Assembly (NCBI RefSeq): GCF_000744785.1
Contig: NZ_JQMO01000003.1
Coordinates: forward strand, 5,270,001 to 5,334,000
Source of the DNA: Kitasatospora azatica KCTC 9699
GTDB taxonomy: Bacteria > Actinomycetota > Actinomycetes > Streptomycetales > Streptomycetaceae
DNA length: 64,000 nt
Reading direction: 5' to 3'
Positions within the stretch are counted from its first letter, which is position 1. Each line of letters starts with the position of its first letter. Position numbers and translations under genes: made by a program. The notes under the pieces were generated by a model. That model saw nothing but the letters and a program-made list of their open reading frames with translations. It was not told where the DNA came from and did not search any database. Below are positions 27,422 through 36,615 of the stretch, one piece after another.

Positions 27422-27766
27422 ATCCACCAGGATGACCGCTCAACGACAGAACCGATCAGCAGTCACATGATCTTCCGCTGTAGTACCTGCATCGACCAGA
27501 TTGTGAATCAGCGGAGCCGGACCAGATCACCTGAGATTTCCAGCGGCCCGGCGTCTCAACTGATCTGGCCGTCGCAGATCAAAGCCCTACCCACAGACCA
27601 GATCCTTTGAGGCGGGACACGAGCGTGAATGCTTACGCGGGGCAAGAGTGTGGAGGTTGGGAAGATCGTCCTGCCGGACGGCGTCGAGCCACTCCGGCAG
27701 GTGCTCACCCTGGTGTTTGGTGAGCACCTGTGGCCTCTTGTGAGTCCGAAGACGTCCAGCAGCCGT
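27422..27766. other. IS701 end and flanking DNA without a gene
   Basis: The element terminus is at about 27475-27486. The remaining ~280 bp contain no convincing coding frame or structure, and are less GC-rich than most of the window. Confidence 0.5.
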
Positions 27767-28309
27767 TCAGCCCAACAGAAGCGCGGAAACGACGATGTTG
27801 GCCAGGTTCATCGCGAATAGAGTCGTCTTGTATGGCGTCAGAAGGTTGAGTCGGGTGACTCGGGTGCCAAAGCGACGAAGAGCTCCGCGGGGCGGCGGCA
27901 GATCGTCTGGATTATTGCGAAGCGCTGCGCCGGCGAGCTTCGTGGAAAGGAGGATCAAGGCCCAGATGGAAAGGGCCAGGAAGATCGCTAGGGGAACGCA
28001 GAGCCAGGCCTTCTTTTCTGCAACGCACACGCCGCCGACCACAATGATCGCAATGGCAGTGGACGCCAGCCCAGTAAGGACGGCTGCGGCATCGCCGGCG
28101 AGAGCGCAGATCGTCGCGATGAGCGGTATGACGACCTTCCGGCGTTGCTCTAGCGGGGGGAGGTCCAGCTCGCCCTCCTTGTCCTTCTCGGCCTCCTTGG
28201 AGAGAAGCTTGCTCCCGGAGCCGTCAAAGCTCCGCCCAACCACCTCGGTGAGCGCAAGCTGCACGAACGATGCGGCGGCCACAGCGATGCCCACGGCTCC
28301 GATGTGCAT
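27767..28309 (-). CDS. membrane protein, last gene of an unknown three-gene operon (180 aa)
   Basis: Not recognised. Hydrophobic segments are seen near residues 5-22, 60-77, 79-97, 102-122 and 162-180, with a charged linker KLLSKEAEKDKEGELD after the first. This suggests an integral membrane protein with four or five helices. It starts five bases downstream of the stop of the second gene. Codon use is less GC-biased than in the flanking Streptomyces genes, which suggests acquisition. Confidence 0.65.
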   Translation of the reverse strand: MHIGAVGIAVAAASFVQLALTEVVGRSFDGSGSKLLSKEAEKDKEGELDLPPLEQRRKVVIPLIATICALAGDAAAVLTGLASTAIAIIVVGGVCVAEKKAWLCVPLAIFLALSIWALILLSTKLAGAALRNNPDDLPPPRGALRRFGTRVTRLNLLTPYKTTLFAMNLANIVVSALLLG

Positions 28310-28313
28310 CGGA

Positions 28314-28700
28314 TCACCCGACGTCGATGACAGTGTCGCAGTGCCGGGAGAACCGCTTGGGCGGCGGACTGCCTAGCGTTCCGCTGGTGTCGAGGTAGTC
28401 CGACCAGTCGGCGTCGGTCGAGATCTGATGACTGCCGTTGATCCCCGGCTGTTTCTTGAGATCGAAGGGTTCGCATCGGTGTCCCTGCGGACGAATCATC
28501 GCCCCGTTAGCAGCCGTGCCGCTTATCTGAAGCGAAGGGGCTGGCGGTGCCGACACGTCCACTCGGATGTGCACGTCGTACAAATTCGTCTGACGCCAGT
28601 TGGCCAGGGTGACCTTGTGCTTGCCGTCCGAGCTCGTGAGTCGGTCCGGTGATGTCTCGGCAATCAGGTTGACCTGAAGGCGATTATCCGAGGCCTGCAT
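28314..28700 (-). CDS. hypothetical protein, middle gene of the operon (128 aa)
   Basis: Not recognised. No signal peptide or membrane helix; beta-rich by eye (LQVNLIAETSPDRL, KHKVTLANWRQTNLYDVHIR) with two cysteines. The start overlaps the end of the preceding gene by 17 bases in another frame, so coupling is likely. A binding or adaptor domain is conceivable, but nothing diagnostic is visible. Confidence 0.6.
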   Translation of the reverse strand: MQASDNRLQVNLIAETSPDRLTSSDGKHKVTLANWRQTNLYDVHIRVDVSAPPAPSLQISGTAANGAMIRPQGHRCEPFDLKKQPGINGSHQISTDADWSDYLDTSGTLGSPPPKRFSRHCDTVIDVG

Positions 28701-29337
28701 TTTCGTCGCTCACAATCCACATCGACGACATCTCGTAGGCGAGTCTGCCCACCTCGGCTGGATCTTCGTTGGATACGAAGAACTGGTTGTCGTCGAACAA
28801 ACTCAGGTGTACCTGCTTGTCTGACTCGAAGAGCAGGCCGATGGACGAAAAATCGACCACCTGCAGCACCCATGGTGACACGGGCTGGCGGAACTGAGTA
28901 ATCCTGGATGTAGTCTCCGAATCCTCGCGGAAGCTTGTCACCTGCACCTTTCTGATGAAGGAGGCGATGGATTTGCTGCTCAGTCTTATTCTTATCGCGC
29001 CAAGGGAGACGCCGCCCTCGGGTGCACGTTTTTCCAGTCGCGCCATGAAACTGGCGGTGTCCACAGGATCCGGCGAGGCCACCCCGATGACGCGCTGAGA
29101 TCCGTTCGCGGTGTGGCAATCGACTTCGTACACGGCCACTGTGTGGGTAGCCTCGCCCGGGACGGTCCGCCATGGGGTTTCCAGCTCCCCTGGGGAGTCC
29201 TTGCGATCGCTGAGCCAGACCCGTCCCCAGTCGTAAGTCCGTGGGGCGCTTGTGACTTCCGGAAAGCTGCCTACAACATCGAGATTCCAGTTCCCGATGG
29301 CAGCAGCCCAGCGTGTATGGACGTGAAGCATGCCCAC
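28684..29337 (-). CDS. hypothetical protein, first gene of the operon (217 aa)
   Basis: Not recognised. Soluble and beta-rich, with several acidic and aromatic stretches (DWGRVWLSDRKDSPGE; VHLSLFDDNQFFVSNEDP) and no signal peptide. The ATG at 29337 is used; an ATG two codons later is equally good. It ends inside the second gene. The trio may form a membrane-anchored complex with the protein of 27767-28309. Confidence 0.6.
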   Translation of the reverse strand: MGMLHVHTRWAAAIGNWNLDVVGSFPEVTSAPRTYDWGRVWLSDRKDSPGELETPWRTVPGEATHTVAVYEVDCHTANGSQRVIGVASPDPVDTASFMARLEKRAPEGGVSLGAIRIRLSSKSIASFIRKVQVTSFREDSETTSRITQFRQPVSPWVLQVVDFSSIGLLFESDKQVHLSLFDDNQFFVSNEDPAEVGRLAYEMSSMWIVSDENAGLG

Positions 29338-29429
29338 TCACCCGTGCTCTCTGAGTTGGCCGTTTCCCATCTTCAGGTTAGGTCTGCCCTGCTGTCGTGC
29401 GCGACCCGGCCTGACAGCGGCCACCAGGA

Positions 29430-30260
29430 ATGGTTCTGATCCACTCTCTGCCACGAGTCGGCTGAACGCGGCGGCCAGTTCGTGGCGCCAGGGCCAGACG
29501 GCTGCGATCCGCAGGTACAGGCGACGGGCTCCGCTGGTGATCCGGGCGCTGCGTGCAGGATCCGGTAGCGGAGCTTCTTGGGCTCAGCGGTGGGGAATCC
29601 GCCCTCCAGTAGCAGGGTCCTGGCCCGGGCGAGCAGGTCGATGGCGGTCAGGGACAGCTCCAGCCAGGCCTGGTTGATGGCGAAGTGGCGGGAGGGGAAG
29701 CGGCCGAAGCGGGTGGTCTTGCCGCAGCGGATGTGGTCCTCGACCCTGCCGTGGGCCCGCTGGAGGGCCTCCAGATACTGGATCGAGCCGCCTGCGGCGA
29801 TGGGCGTGTTGGTGAGGAATGCCTAGTGGCGCATGCCCTCGTCTGGTCGAACAGAGAGAGCTGCACGCCGGGGTAGGGCTGTTCGCGGCGCATGACGATG
29901 CGGGTGCCGCCTGGGTGGCCGGCGAGGTCGACCAGGCCGGTCCGTTCGGCGACTTCGGCGCCGACGCGCAGGGAACCGTCCTGTTCCAGGGCCGGGCGCC
30001 AGACACGGTCAGGCAGAGCGCGGATGCAGGCAGAGCGCGGATGCAGGCAGAGCGCGGATGACGGTGCGGACCTGGTCTGTGACGGTGTGTCCGACGGAGA
30101 AGGACGTGTGGGTCCCGCGTTTTCGCAGGGCACGTATGTGGGCGAGGAAGGCCTTGGTCTCGCACGCGCTGTCGGCGCAGATGAGAATGGGTGTGCCGTG
30201 TCGGTGGGCGTCGGGGATCTGGGCGAGGGCCCGGTCCTGGATTGCGACGAGCGAGCGATC
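29430..30260 (-). pseudogene. IS1380-family transposase remnant, frameshifted
   Basis: Minus-strand reading gives IPDAHRHGTPILICADSACE and FLAHIRALRKRGTHTSFSVG in one frame, ALEQDGSLRVGAEVAERTGL in a second and HRVEDHIRCGKTT-like to AINQAWLELSLTAIDLLARA in a third. The C-terminal two thirds of an IS1380 transposase is recognisable, but at least two frameshifts break it. One lies at the 17-bp triple repeat at 30011-30061. It directly precedes the dGTPase-like gene on the other strand. Confidence 0.75.
30011..30061. repeat. 17-bp tandem repeat, three copies
   Basis: The unit AGGCAGAGCGCGGATGC is repeated at 30011, 30028 and 30045 (last base differs in the third). It lies inside the IS1380 remnant; two extra units add 34 bp and shift the frame. 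Confidence 0.9.
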
Positions 30261-30410
30261 CCCGCGCTTCTGCCGTACCGTTGGAAGTGATTTGCCCCCG
30301 TCTGTCGTCCGTCTGGAAGATCGGGACGGCCCCTCAAGGTTCACAGCCTCCTGCCTACGACAAGGGTTTGATGCACGCTGAGTGCAGTGACTCACGATTC
30401 GGGCGAGACC

Positions 30411-31847
30411 ATGAGTACTTCAAATTTTCCAAAATTTGATGAGCAACGCTACTTGGATGAGGAAGACAGTGTTCCCTCCCCGGACTTCCGGTCAGCCTTC
30501 CAAAATGACCGTGACAGGATCTTGTACTCCTCGGCTTTTCGTCGCCTAGCTGGAGTTACTCAGGTCGCGGCGGTGCGTGAGCACCACCTCCTGCATAATC
30601 GCCTCACTCACAGCCTCAAAGTCGCCCAGATCGGGCGAAGGATGGCCCAGCAGCTGGTGAATGACCATGACCTGTTCGGCATAGAAGATAAGTCCTGGCT
30701 GGCGGACATCGTGGAGGCTGCAGGGTTGGCCCACGATATCGGGCACCCGCCTTTTGGTCACATTGCCGAGGCAGTCCTGCAAGAGGAATTAGCGTCATTT
30801 GGAGCCAGCTTTGAGGGGAATGCCCAGTCTTTCCGTCTCGTAACCCGGCTCGCCTCGCGCAAGAATGGCATGGACGGGTTGAACCTCACCCGAGCCACCT
30901 TGAATGCGATGCTGAAATATCCCCAGTACAAGCATGAAGTATCGGATGGTAGAAGTAGCCACGAGTGGCATAATAGGGGCTACGGTGTCAAGTGGGGCGT
31001 GTACAAGAGCGAGCGGGAGTGGTTTGAGTTCGCTCGCCTCAGCCCGCCGGCGGCGACGTCTCGCGACTCCGACCCGAAGGTCCGCTCAACTGCGGCGGCC
31101 CTGGTAGATTGGGCAGACGATGTATCCTATGCCATCCATGACGTTGCCGACTATTTTCGAGCGGGACTGATTCCTCTCGATATTATCCACCTTGAGAGTC
31201 ATCTTCCTTCGAAAGGTCAGATGACACGGCGTGCGAGGTTCATTGAATTTGCCAAGAAGGAGCTAGGCAACAGATACAGCCAGTTCGATCCGGATCGCTT
31301 TGAGGATCAGTATGATCGACTCGTTGCCGATCTCAAGCTTGAGGAACCATGGTCGGACACGAGGGACGACCGGTATGAGCTTAACAGCGTCCAGCGAAAG
31401 CTTCACCAGCTGTTCTGCACTGGCGTGCGAGGGCTGGATCATCCCCCATATGTCGAGGTGGACATCGACCACCAGTATCAAGTAGAAGCATTGAAGCAAT
31501 TCACTTGGTATTACGTAATCAAGCAGCCGAGTCTTTCTGTGGCCCAGAAGGGTCAAAGTGCGATCATCAAGTCCCTACTGGCCGAACTGATGGCAATGCT
31601 GGAAAAGTATGAACCCGCCTCGAAGTTCACCAGTCAAATTCCAAACTATCTTCGCAATCGATATGAAAGCGTCCTTGAGTTTGCTGCTCACAATCCAGGC
31701 GTGATGGCCACAGAAGAGTATTGCCGAGCCCGCACGGTTTGCGACTACCTCTGCGCCTTGACCGAGGATCAGACGATCGACCTGTACGAGAGGATCACGG
31801 GATACAGCGTCTCCCGTGGCTCGATCTTCGGCGCCTGGTTCCACTAG
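30411..31847 (+). CDS. dGTPase-like HD-domain dNTP triphosphohydrolase (478 aa)
   Basis: The H...HD...D metal site is visible: LTHSLKV (His67), GLAHDIGHPPFGH (His108, Asp109) and DWADDVSYAIHD (Asp236 region). The RILYSSAFRRLAGVTQV opening is typical of dGTPases, which cleave dNTPs to nucleosides and triphosphate. ATG at 30411 follows GGGCGAG; GTG at 30387 is an alternative. Codon use is less GC-rich than the surroundings and the gene is hemmed in by IS fragments, so it looks acquired. Related dGTPases restrict phage by depleting dNTPs; that role here is inference. Confidence 0.9.
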   Translation: MSTSNFPKFDEQRYLDEEDSVPSPDFRSAFQNDRDRILYSSAFRRLAGVTQVAAVREHHLLHNRLTHSLKVAQIGRRMAQQLVNDHDLFGIEDKSWLADIVEAAGLAHDIGHPPFGHIAEAVLQEELASFGASFEGNAQSFRLVTRLASRKNGMDGLNLTRATLNAMLKYPQYKHEVSDGRSSHEWHNRGYGVKWGVYKSEREWFEFARLSPPAATSRDSDPKVRSTAAALVDWADDVSYAIHDVADYFRAGLIPLDIIHLESHLPSKGQMTRRARFIEFAKKELGNRYSQFDPDRFEDQYDRLVADLKLEEPWSDTRDDRYELNSVQRKLHQLFCTGVRGLDHPPYVEVDIDHQYQVEALKQFTWYYVIKQPSLSVAQKGQSAIIKSLLAELMAMLEKYEPASKFTSQIPNYLRNRYESVLEFAAHNPGVMATEEYCRARTVCDYLCALTEDQTIDLYERITGYSVSRGSIFGAWFH

Positions 31848-31848
31848 T

Positions 31849-32311
31849 ACTACAGGGGCAGATCTTGCTTATCTGATCGGTTTGGATCGCTCGGGCGGAG
31901 GTGCGCGGGGAGGGGGTCGCCGCGTCGCTGGTAGTGGCTAGTGGCTAGTGGCTAGTGGCGGCTGCGGTCTGGTGTTCGGTTCGCCAGTGGTGCTGGCGCA
32001 GGAGTTCCTGGTCACTGTGGTGGACGGCCAGGCCGGTGAGGGTCAGGAGTCCGGCCAGTGCGGTGACGGTCAGTCGGATCATCGGACCGGTCTTGCCTGG
32101 ACTGTCCTGGCACATGGTCACATCAGGTGCCGACGGGGGTGGGTCCTGGGGTGCGGGCGGGTCGGCGCCATGGTGGGTGTGGGCCGGTTCCTCGCACGGG
32201 AGTGCGGGCGGGGAGTTCAGGTGGTGGGCACGTTGGACGGCCAGGAAGGCGTGGGCGAGCATCGTGCAGGTGATGCTGCGGTGCCACGGGGTCCACTTGC
32301 GGACCTGTCCT
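31849..32311 (-). pseudogene. IS701 transposase C-terminal part, second copy
   Basis: Reads QVRKWTPWHRSITCTMLAHA then FLAVQRAHHL and a hydrophobic tail, nearly the same as the C-terminus of the first IS701 copy. It begins at 32311 exactly where the part at 33482-33905 stops (GLDQYQ/VRKW), so the two were one gene before DNA was inserted. The end GTACTACAG near 31849 is the element terminus. A short TAGTGGC repeat lies at about 31930-31957. Confidence 0.8.
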
Positions 32312-33481
32312 CGGTGTTTCATGGGTGGCCTGAAGCTTGGTGACGCTGTGTGAGGTAATGAAAGAAGGTGCCGCCCGACCTGCGATGATCTGGCTTGTCT
32401 AGGGCTTGATCAACGTGAAGGCGGGGGCACCTCTTCGGTGCACGATACAGAGTGGTGCAAGGGCCTGGCCATGTCGGCCGACGGCCGGGGGCAGGTCGGG
32501 CACGTCGGCGGGGTGCACTTGCGGCTGCTGGCCGAGCGGACGGGGGTTCTCTGGGAGGTTCTCCGGCGACCACGGTGTCGATGCTTCAGTTGAGAGAACG
32601 CCACGACGATTTGTATCGCGGTCGGTCGTGCCGTATCAGCCAAGGGCGGTCCAGCCAGGGGCGGCTGAGGTTCGCGTTGATCAAGGTGATCATCGCATCG
32701 TCGGCTTTCTTTGTCTCTTGGGTCTTGTAAGCCGCAACGAGTTGACCGAGTGCGCGCAATGCATTCTTGCGGACGTGTTTCCGAGGGTGGCCGGCGGCCA
32801 CCACGTGCAGCCGTTCACAGGCCTCGATGTACTTCGCGGTGAGGTTGGCGTGCGGGTCGTCGCGGATGGAGTCCAGGAGCAGGAGCGCAGGGCCGAATGC
32901 CTCAGCGTCGTTCCACTGTCGGCCGCGGAGCAATTGGTGATGGGCCGTGACGGCCGTGATCGATCCGCCGACTAGTACACCGAGTACGCCGCTGGCGAGG
33001 CTGCTCCAATCCATCACAGCTCCCATCAGACCGGTCCGCCGGGTTGCCATTGCGATCTTCGCTGACCGGGTAGCGCCGCAGTGTTCGACCATGGTTACAC
33101 GGAGTGCCTTACCAGGGTGGTCGGCGCGCGGGTCGGCGGACGCCAGCCGCCGGGCGGGCTGCCCTCCGCTGGTCCTTCCTCTGCCGACCGATCGGGGGCG
33201 GAGAAGGCGGCCAGGAGAAGGCTCGATGACCTGTGGTGGGAGGTCCGCCTCGTCCATGAGGAGAGCGGTACCCGAAGTGGCAGCGGGAGTAGATGGCCTG
33301 CGTGGGTGTGATCCAGGTGGACGCCGATGCCCGCCTGGACCGGCCGTGCCGGGTACTGATGGTCGTCAAGGGCGGCCAGTGCCGCGCCCCGCTCGCGGCC
33401 GCCGTCCTGCAGCCAGAGGTGGAGGAGGTGCTGTCACGTTGGCTGCTGAGGGATGATCTCCCGCGGGTACCGGCTGGTACT
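32312..33481. other. 1.17-kb segment inserted into the IS701 copy
   Basis: Both sides continue the same transposase gene, so this block is an insertion or rearrangement product. It contains the membrane-protein gene at 32586-33014. The rest (32312-32585 and 33015-33481) has no convincing gene, and no clear inverted repeats or target duplication are seen at its ends. Confidence 0.6.
32586..33014 (-). CDS. small single-pass membrane protein of unknown function (142 aa)
   Basis: Begins MDWSSLASGVLGVLVGGSIT, one membrane helix, followed by a helical cytoplasmic domain with a basic-aromatic tail. ATG at 33014 has GGGAG upstream; an ATG four codons earlier is possible. No family recognised. The layout (MDW opening, N-terminal helix, soluble domain) recalls the protein at 52199-52795. 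Confidence 0.65.
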   Translation of the reverse strand: MDWSSLASGVLGVLVGGSITAVTAHHQLLRGRQWNDAEAFGPALLLLDSIRDDPHANLTAKYIEACERLHVVAAGHPRKHVRKNALRALGQLVAAYKTQETKKADDAMITLINANLSRPWLDRPWLIRHDRPRYKSSWRSLN

Positions 33482-33905
33482 GGTCCAGACCGGTGAGTTG
33501 TTTTCCCTGCTCGTTGTCCTCTTCGATCTTCCAGCGGATCCCGGCCTGGCCGATTGCCACGCTCGCGGGAGTCCCGACGGGGGCGTGGACGAGGAAGTAG
33601 GCGTACTCGTAGTCGTAGCGTCCGCCGGCGAGCTTCTTCTTGTGCGTGGAGTGGCGGATCAGCAGTTGGTGTTCGAAGCCGTCGGCCGGTTCCTGCCCGG
33701 TGACCTTGACCCCGAACAGGGTCCAGTCGTAGTACCGCAGGCCCTTGGATCCCTCTCCGCAGGAGCGGCGTTCCCACTGGTCACGGCATTTCGCGTAGGG
33801 CAGCAGGTGGTCGGCACGCTTGATCTGCCGCCGGCCGGGGGCGGGCTTGCCGGGCGGGCCGGTGAGCGGCTGGCTGACTGGGACCGCGAGCACGTAGTTC
33901 GCGGC
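33482..33905 (-). pseudogene. IS701 transposase middle part, second copy
   Basis: Reads YVLAVPVSQPLTG, RADHLLPYAKCRDQWERRSC, YYDWTLFGVKV and EEDNEQGKQLTGLDQYQ, then is broken by the 1.17-kb insertion; the gene continues at 32311. The N-terminal third is missing: sequence beyond ~33905 belongs to the unrelated pseudogene upstream. Confidence 0.8.
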
Positions 33906-33919
33906 TCCGCGCTGATCGC

Positions 33920-34132
33920 CTTGACGGTAAATATGTAGCTCTGCACAACGTGGGTCAATACGAAGTCCCCCTCCCGGTCGTCATAGAGTCGTAGCCTTCC
34001 GGAGTGGCTCTCGTGCAACACCCGGAAGTCCTCACCCGGCTCATCGGGCCGCAGAGTGCCCGACCAGGCCGTCTGCTCGTGGGGGGCCCGCAGCGAGGAC
34101 GGTTGCCGGGCCCCCGTAGGTGGATGTGTCCA
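33920..34132 (-). pseudogene. frameshifted remnant of a small hypothetical gene
   Basis: An ATG-led frame reads MDTSTYGGPATVLAAGPP, then similarity shifts one frame to AWSGTLRPDEPGEDFRVLHE, SHSGRLRLYDDREGDFVLTH and stops at the IS701 break. It recalls actinomycete proteins with a YGGPATV opening and a LRLPDGREGDFVL-like segment. The IS701 fragment has replaced its 3' end. Confidence 0.45.
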
Positions 34133-34618
34133 TGGAAGCAGTCTGCCGCCCGGCGGCTATGGCTTCGCTCCGAGCGGTCGGCCCGGTGCCCATCCTTGGC
34201 CTCACGTGATCGCGAACTGGACATCCCGCGACTGTGCCGAGGTCATGGGACAGGCGAGCGGTGGTCCTGTGTCATCCAATCTGGTCCGTCGAGCTCCCCG
34301 ACACTGCTGCGTCCCTACGTCTATGCAGGCCAGCTGCCGTCTGCCGGCGTCGCTGTACTTCGCCGACCAACTGAGTGGCACGGCGGGACAGATCGACCAG
34401 ATTGAGTGTCAAGCGACCCGACTGGATGGCATAGGACAGTGGCGTGTCGCATTCAGAGAAATCGCCTGGATGGGGCCGTTAGTTCGGAGCACCTGTCCTC
34501 CGTCCCTGTGAATGGTCCCGGTGGTGCTGGGCGCGCGGCGGGAGCGGGCCGTACACCGGTACTTGAGAGATCAGTACCGGGTCCTTCGTGGGCCTGCGGA
34601 CACCAGGGAGATACAGCG
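34133..34618. other. intergenic stretch, nothing recognised
   Basis: No convincing coding frame, RNA gene or repeat was found between the decayed gene and the small lipoprotein. It may carry the promoter of the plus-strand genes that follow. Confidence 0.4.
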
Positions 34619-34837
34619 ATGGCAGACATGACCGCCGAAATCGGAGCCTGTCGAGCGCTTCGTGTCTTGGTGGTGATCGCGTGCCTGGCCGTTCTGACGG
34701 CATGCGGTCCGACGTTGAGGAGTCGTACCGGCCCCGGTGGGTCGGCGTCGCCGGCGACACCGGTGGGAACGGTCGAGGTGGTTCCCATGCCGATTCCGGT
34801 TCCCTGGCCGACACCTGAGCAATCGACAACTCGGTGA
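34619..34837 (+). CDS. small lipoprotein (72 aa)
   Basis: A signal peptide with the lipobox LTAC-G (residues ~20-32, VLVVIACLAVLTACGP) is followed by a short proline-rich tail (VVPMPIPVPWPTPEQ). The ATG has AGGGAG eight bases upstream. Exported and lipid-anchored; function unknown. It precedes two other exported proteins and the Tad operon. Confidence 0.7.
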   Translation: MADMTAEIGACRALRVLVVIACLAVLTACGPTLRSRTGPGGSASPATPVGTVEVVPMPIPVPWPTPEQSTTR

Positions 34838-35050
34838 TGAACAGGGCTGCTTGGGTTTCTTACCGAGCTTGCGAGGCGGACGAACAGCCCCAGGGGCACC
34901 CGCTACTTCGGAAGCTTGTCGGACTTTGCACTCTTCCGTGTGAAAACAGTCGATATCCGCATCTTTTTCGTGATGAATGTCGTCATACACCGGTACTGGG
35001 GCGCGGCGCCGGATTCTTCGTGGTCCAGGTGATGAGCGGGAGGCGAGGCA

Positions 35051-35674
35051 ATGGTGGAGTCGACTCGGCTATGTGGCGGCAGGGGGATCGTGGCCTGGAC
35101 GGTGAGCCTGGCGTGCCTGACGGGGTTGGCTGGCTGTACGAGCGGAGCCTCACCGAGCGTGGAGGCTACATCGAAGGCATCCGCCTCGATCTTCGGTACC
35201 GCTAGCCCTGCGCCGACTGTCTCAGGCTCTGCTTCGGCCGCGTCGGCTCCTTCGTGGTCGGGCGTGCCAGCACCCCCGGAGGCCCTCGCCGCGTATGACG
35301 CCATGTGGGAGGACATCATGGCTGTCTCGGAGACGTCCGACTACAAGAACCCGCGTCTCGCGCAGCACATGCTCGGCCAGCCGTTGAGCTTCTGGACCGA
35401 GAACGTGGCACGGGATCAAACCCGTGGCTGGGTCGGACGTGGACGGCTCACCTGGAAGGCGAAGGTGACATCGGTGACCCCGGCTGCGGCGCCGGACCGG
35501 GTGGAGGTCGCCGACTGCCTCGACAGTACCAACTGGGTCAACGTCACGACGGACGGCAAGCCGGCCAAGGACACGCCGGGCGGTCGACACCGCTCGGCCT
35601 CTGCCATCACCAGGGCTGCGGACGGATCGTGGCGGGTCAGCCAGCAGCTCGTCGGGGAGGTTGGTACGTGCTGA
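35051..35674 (+). CDS. lipoprotein (207 aa)
   Basis: Signal peptide ends in the lipobox LAGC-T near residue 29, followed by a Ser/Ala/Pro-rich linker and a globular domain (YDAMWEDIMAVSETSDYKNP ... ITRAADGSWRVSQQLV), which recalls the NTF2-like domains of actinobacterial lipoproteins. ATG has GGGAGGCGAGG upstream. The stop overlaps the next gene's GTG, so it is translationally linked to the secreted protein. Probably an envelope component linked to the pilus locus. Confidence 0.8.
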   Translation: MVESTRLCGGRGIVAWTVSLACLTGLAGCTSGASPSVEATSKASASIFGTASPAPTVSGSASAASAPSWSGVPAPPEALAAYDAMWEDIMAVSETSDYKNPRLAQHMLGQPLSFWTENVARDQTRGWVGRGRLTWKAKVTSVTPAAAPDRVEVADCLDSTNWVNVTTDGKPAKDTPGGRHRSASAITRAADGSWRVSQQLVGEVGTC

Positions 35675-36567
35675 CCGGTCGACGGGCTTGGCAGTTGATG
35701 ATTGCCGAGGTAGTCCTTGCCGTCGTCATGGCTGGTCCGGCGTTGGCCGACAAGGAGGTGCCGACCGGCAGCACCACGTGCGGGATTTCCAGTTGTGACC
35801 TCGCGGCTGCGCTGCAGGGTACTCAGGAATCGGGGCCTCCGGGTTCGGGTGCTCACCCGCCACCCGGCTCAAGTGCTGGTACCGCAGCGACGCCCGTGTG
35901 CAAGCCGGTCACGTTGTCGGCTGTCGAACAACTCCCGACCGGAGAGCGAGGCCAGTGGTATTGGCTGGACTGCGGTGGAACTCTTCCGCACGGCTCGTTC
36001 GGGGAGACGGGAATCCCCGGTACTCCGCTGTGGGCATCCCTTACCGACGAGAAGGATGCTGCACCGGCGGTCGATCCAAAGGTGTTGGCGGAGCAAGCCG
36101 TGTCCCAACTGGCCTTGCCAAAGCCAGTGGTGAGGATGTCACCGGTGGAGACGGCCCGTCAGGTGGTCAGGGTGCCGTCGTGGCTGTGGGTCGAGCAGGC
36201 CGGTTGGGCCCCGGTGCGGTCGACAGTGGCGGTTACCGGGGTTGAGGTGACGGCAGAGGCGAGGCCCTCCTCGGTGACCTGGGATCTGGGAGACGGCGCG
36301 ACGGCGGTGGTGTGTCGGGGGCCGGGGACACCGTACGGGCCGGACTCCGATCCGTATGCGGCTTCTCCGGATTGCGGGCACACCTTTGAGCGGCCGTCGG
36401 TCGGGGAGGCGGGCGGGGTGTTCCAGGCGGTGGTGACGGCGCACTGGTCGGTGACGTGGTCGGGGGCCGGACAGGGCGGGGCGTTCCCGGATCTGACGAC
36501 GAGGACGGTGCTGCCGGTGAAGGTGGTGGAGGTCCAGTCGCTGGTGGTTGCAGGTAGTGGCCGCTGA
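35668..36567 (+). CDS. secreted protein of a Tad-associated type (299 aa)
   Basis: N-terminal signal peptide (LMIAEVVLAVVMAGPALA), then a Pro/Gly-rich part with paired cysteines and a C-terminal beta-rich domain with a PKD-like stretch (VTWDLGDGATAVVCRGPGTP). Similar exported proteins often precede Tad genes in Streptomyces. GTG at 35668 has GGGGAGG upstream and overlaps the lipoprotein stop. Role unknown; an extracellular pilus accessory is a guess. Confidence 0.75.
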   Translation: MLTGRRAWQLMIAEVVLAVVMAGPALADKEVPTGSTTCGISSCDLAAALQGTQESGPPGSGAHPPPGSSAGTAATPVCKPVTLSAVEQLPTGERGQWYWLDCGGTLPHGSFGETGIPGTPLWASLTDEKDAAPAVDPKVLAEQAVSQLALPKPVVRMSPVETARQVVRVPSWLWVEQAGWAPVRSTVAVTGVEVTAEARPSSVTWDLGDGATAVVCRGPGTPYGPDSDPYAASPDCGHTFERPSVGEAGGVFQAVVTAHWSVTWSGAGQGGAFPDLTTRTVLPVKVVEVQSLVVAGSGR

Positions 36568-36615
36568 GGCCGTGTGAACGGTGTCGGTCGAGATCATCTG
36601 AGGAGTGGTGCGTTG

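Larger units (their letters stand above)
23604..27486 (-). mobile_element. degenerate IS701-family element carrying a group II intron
   Basis: The outer ends are inverted copies of GTACTACAGCGG (23604-23615 and, complementary, 27475-27486), with further loose matching inside. The transposase is split by the intron and damaged elsewhere. The same terminus (TAGTACTACAG) occurs at 31846-31856, next to the second IS701 copy. Confidence 0.75.
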
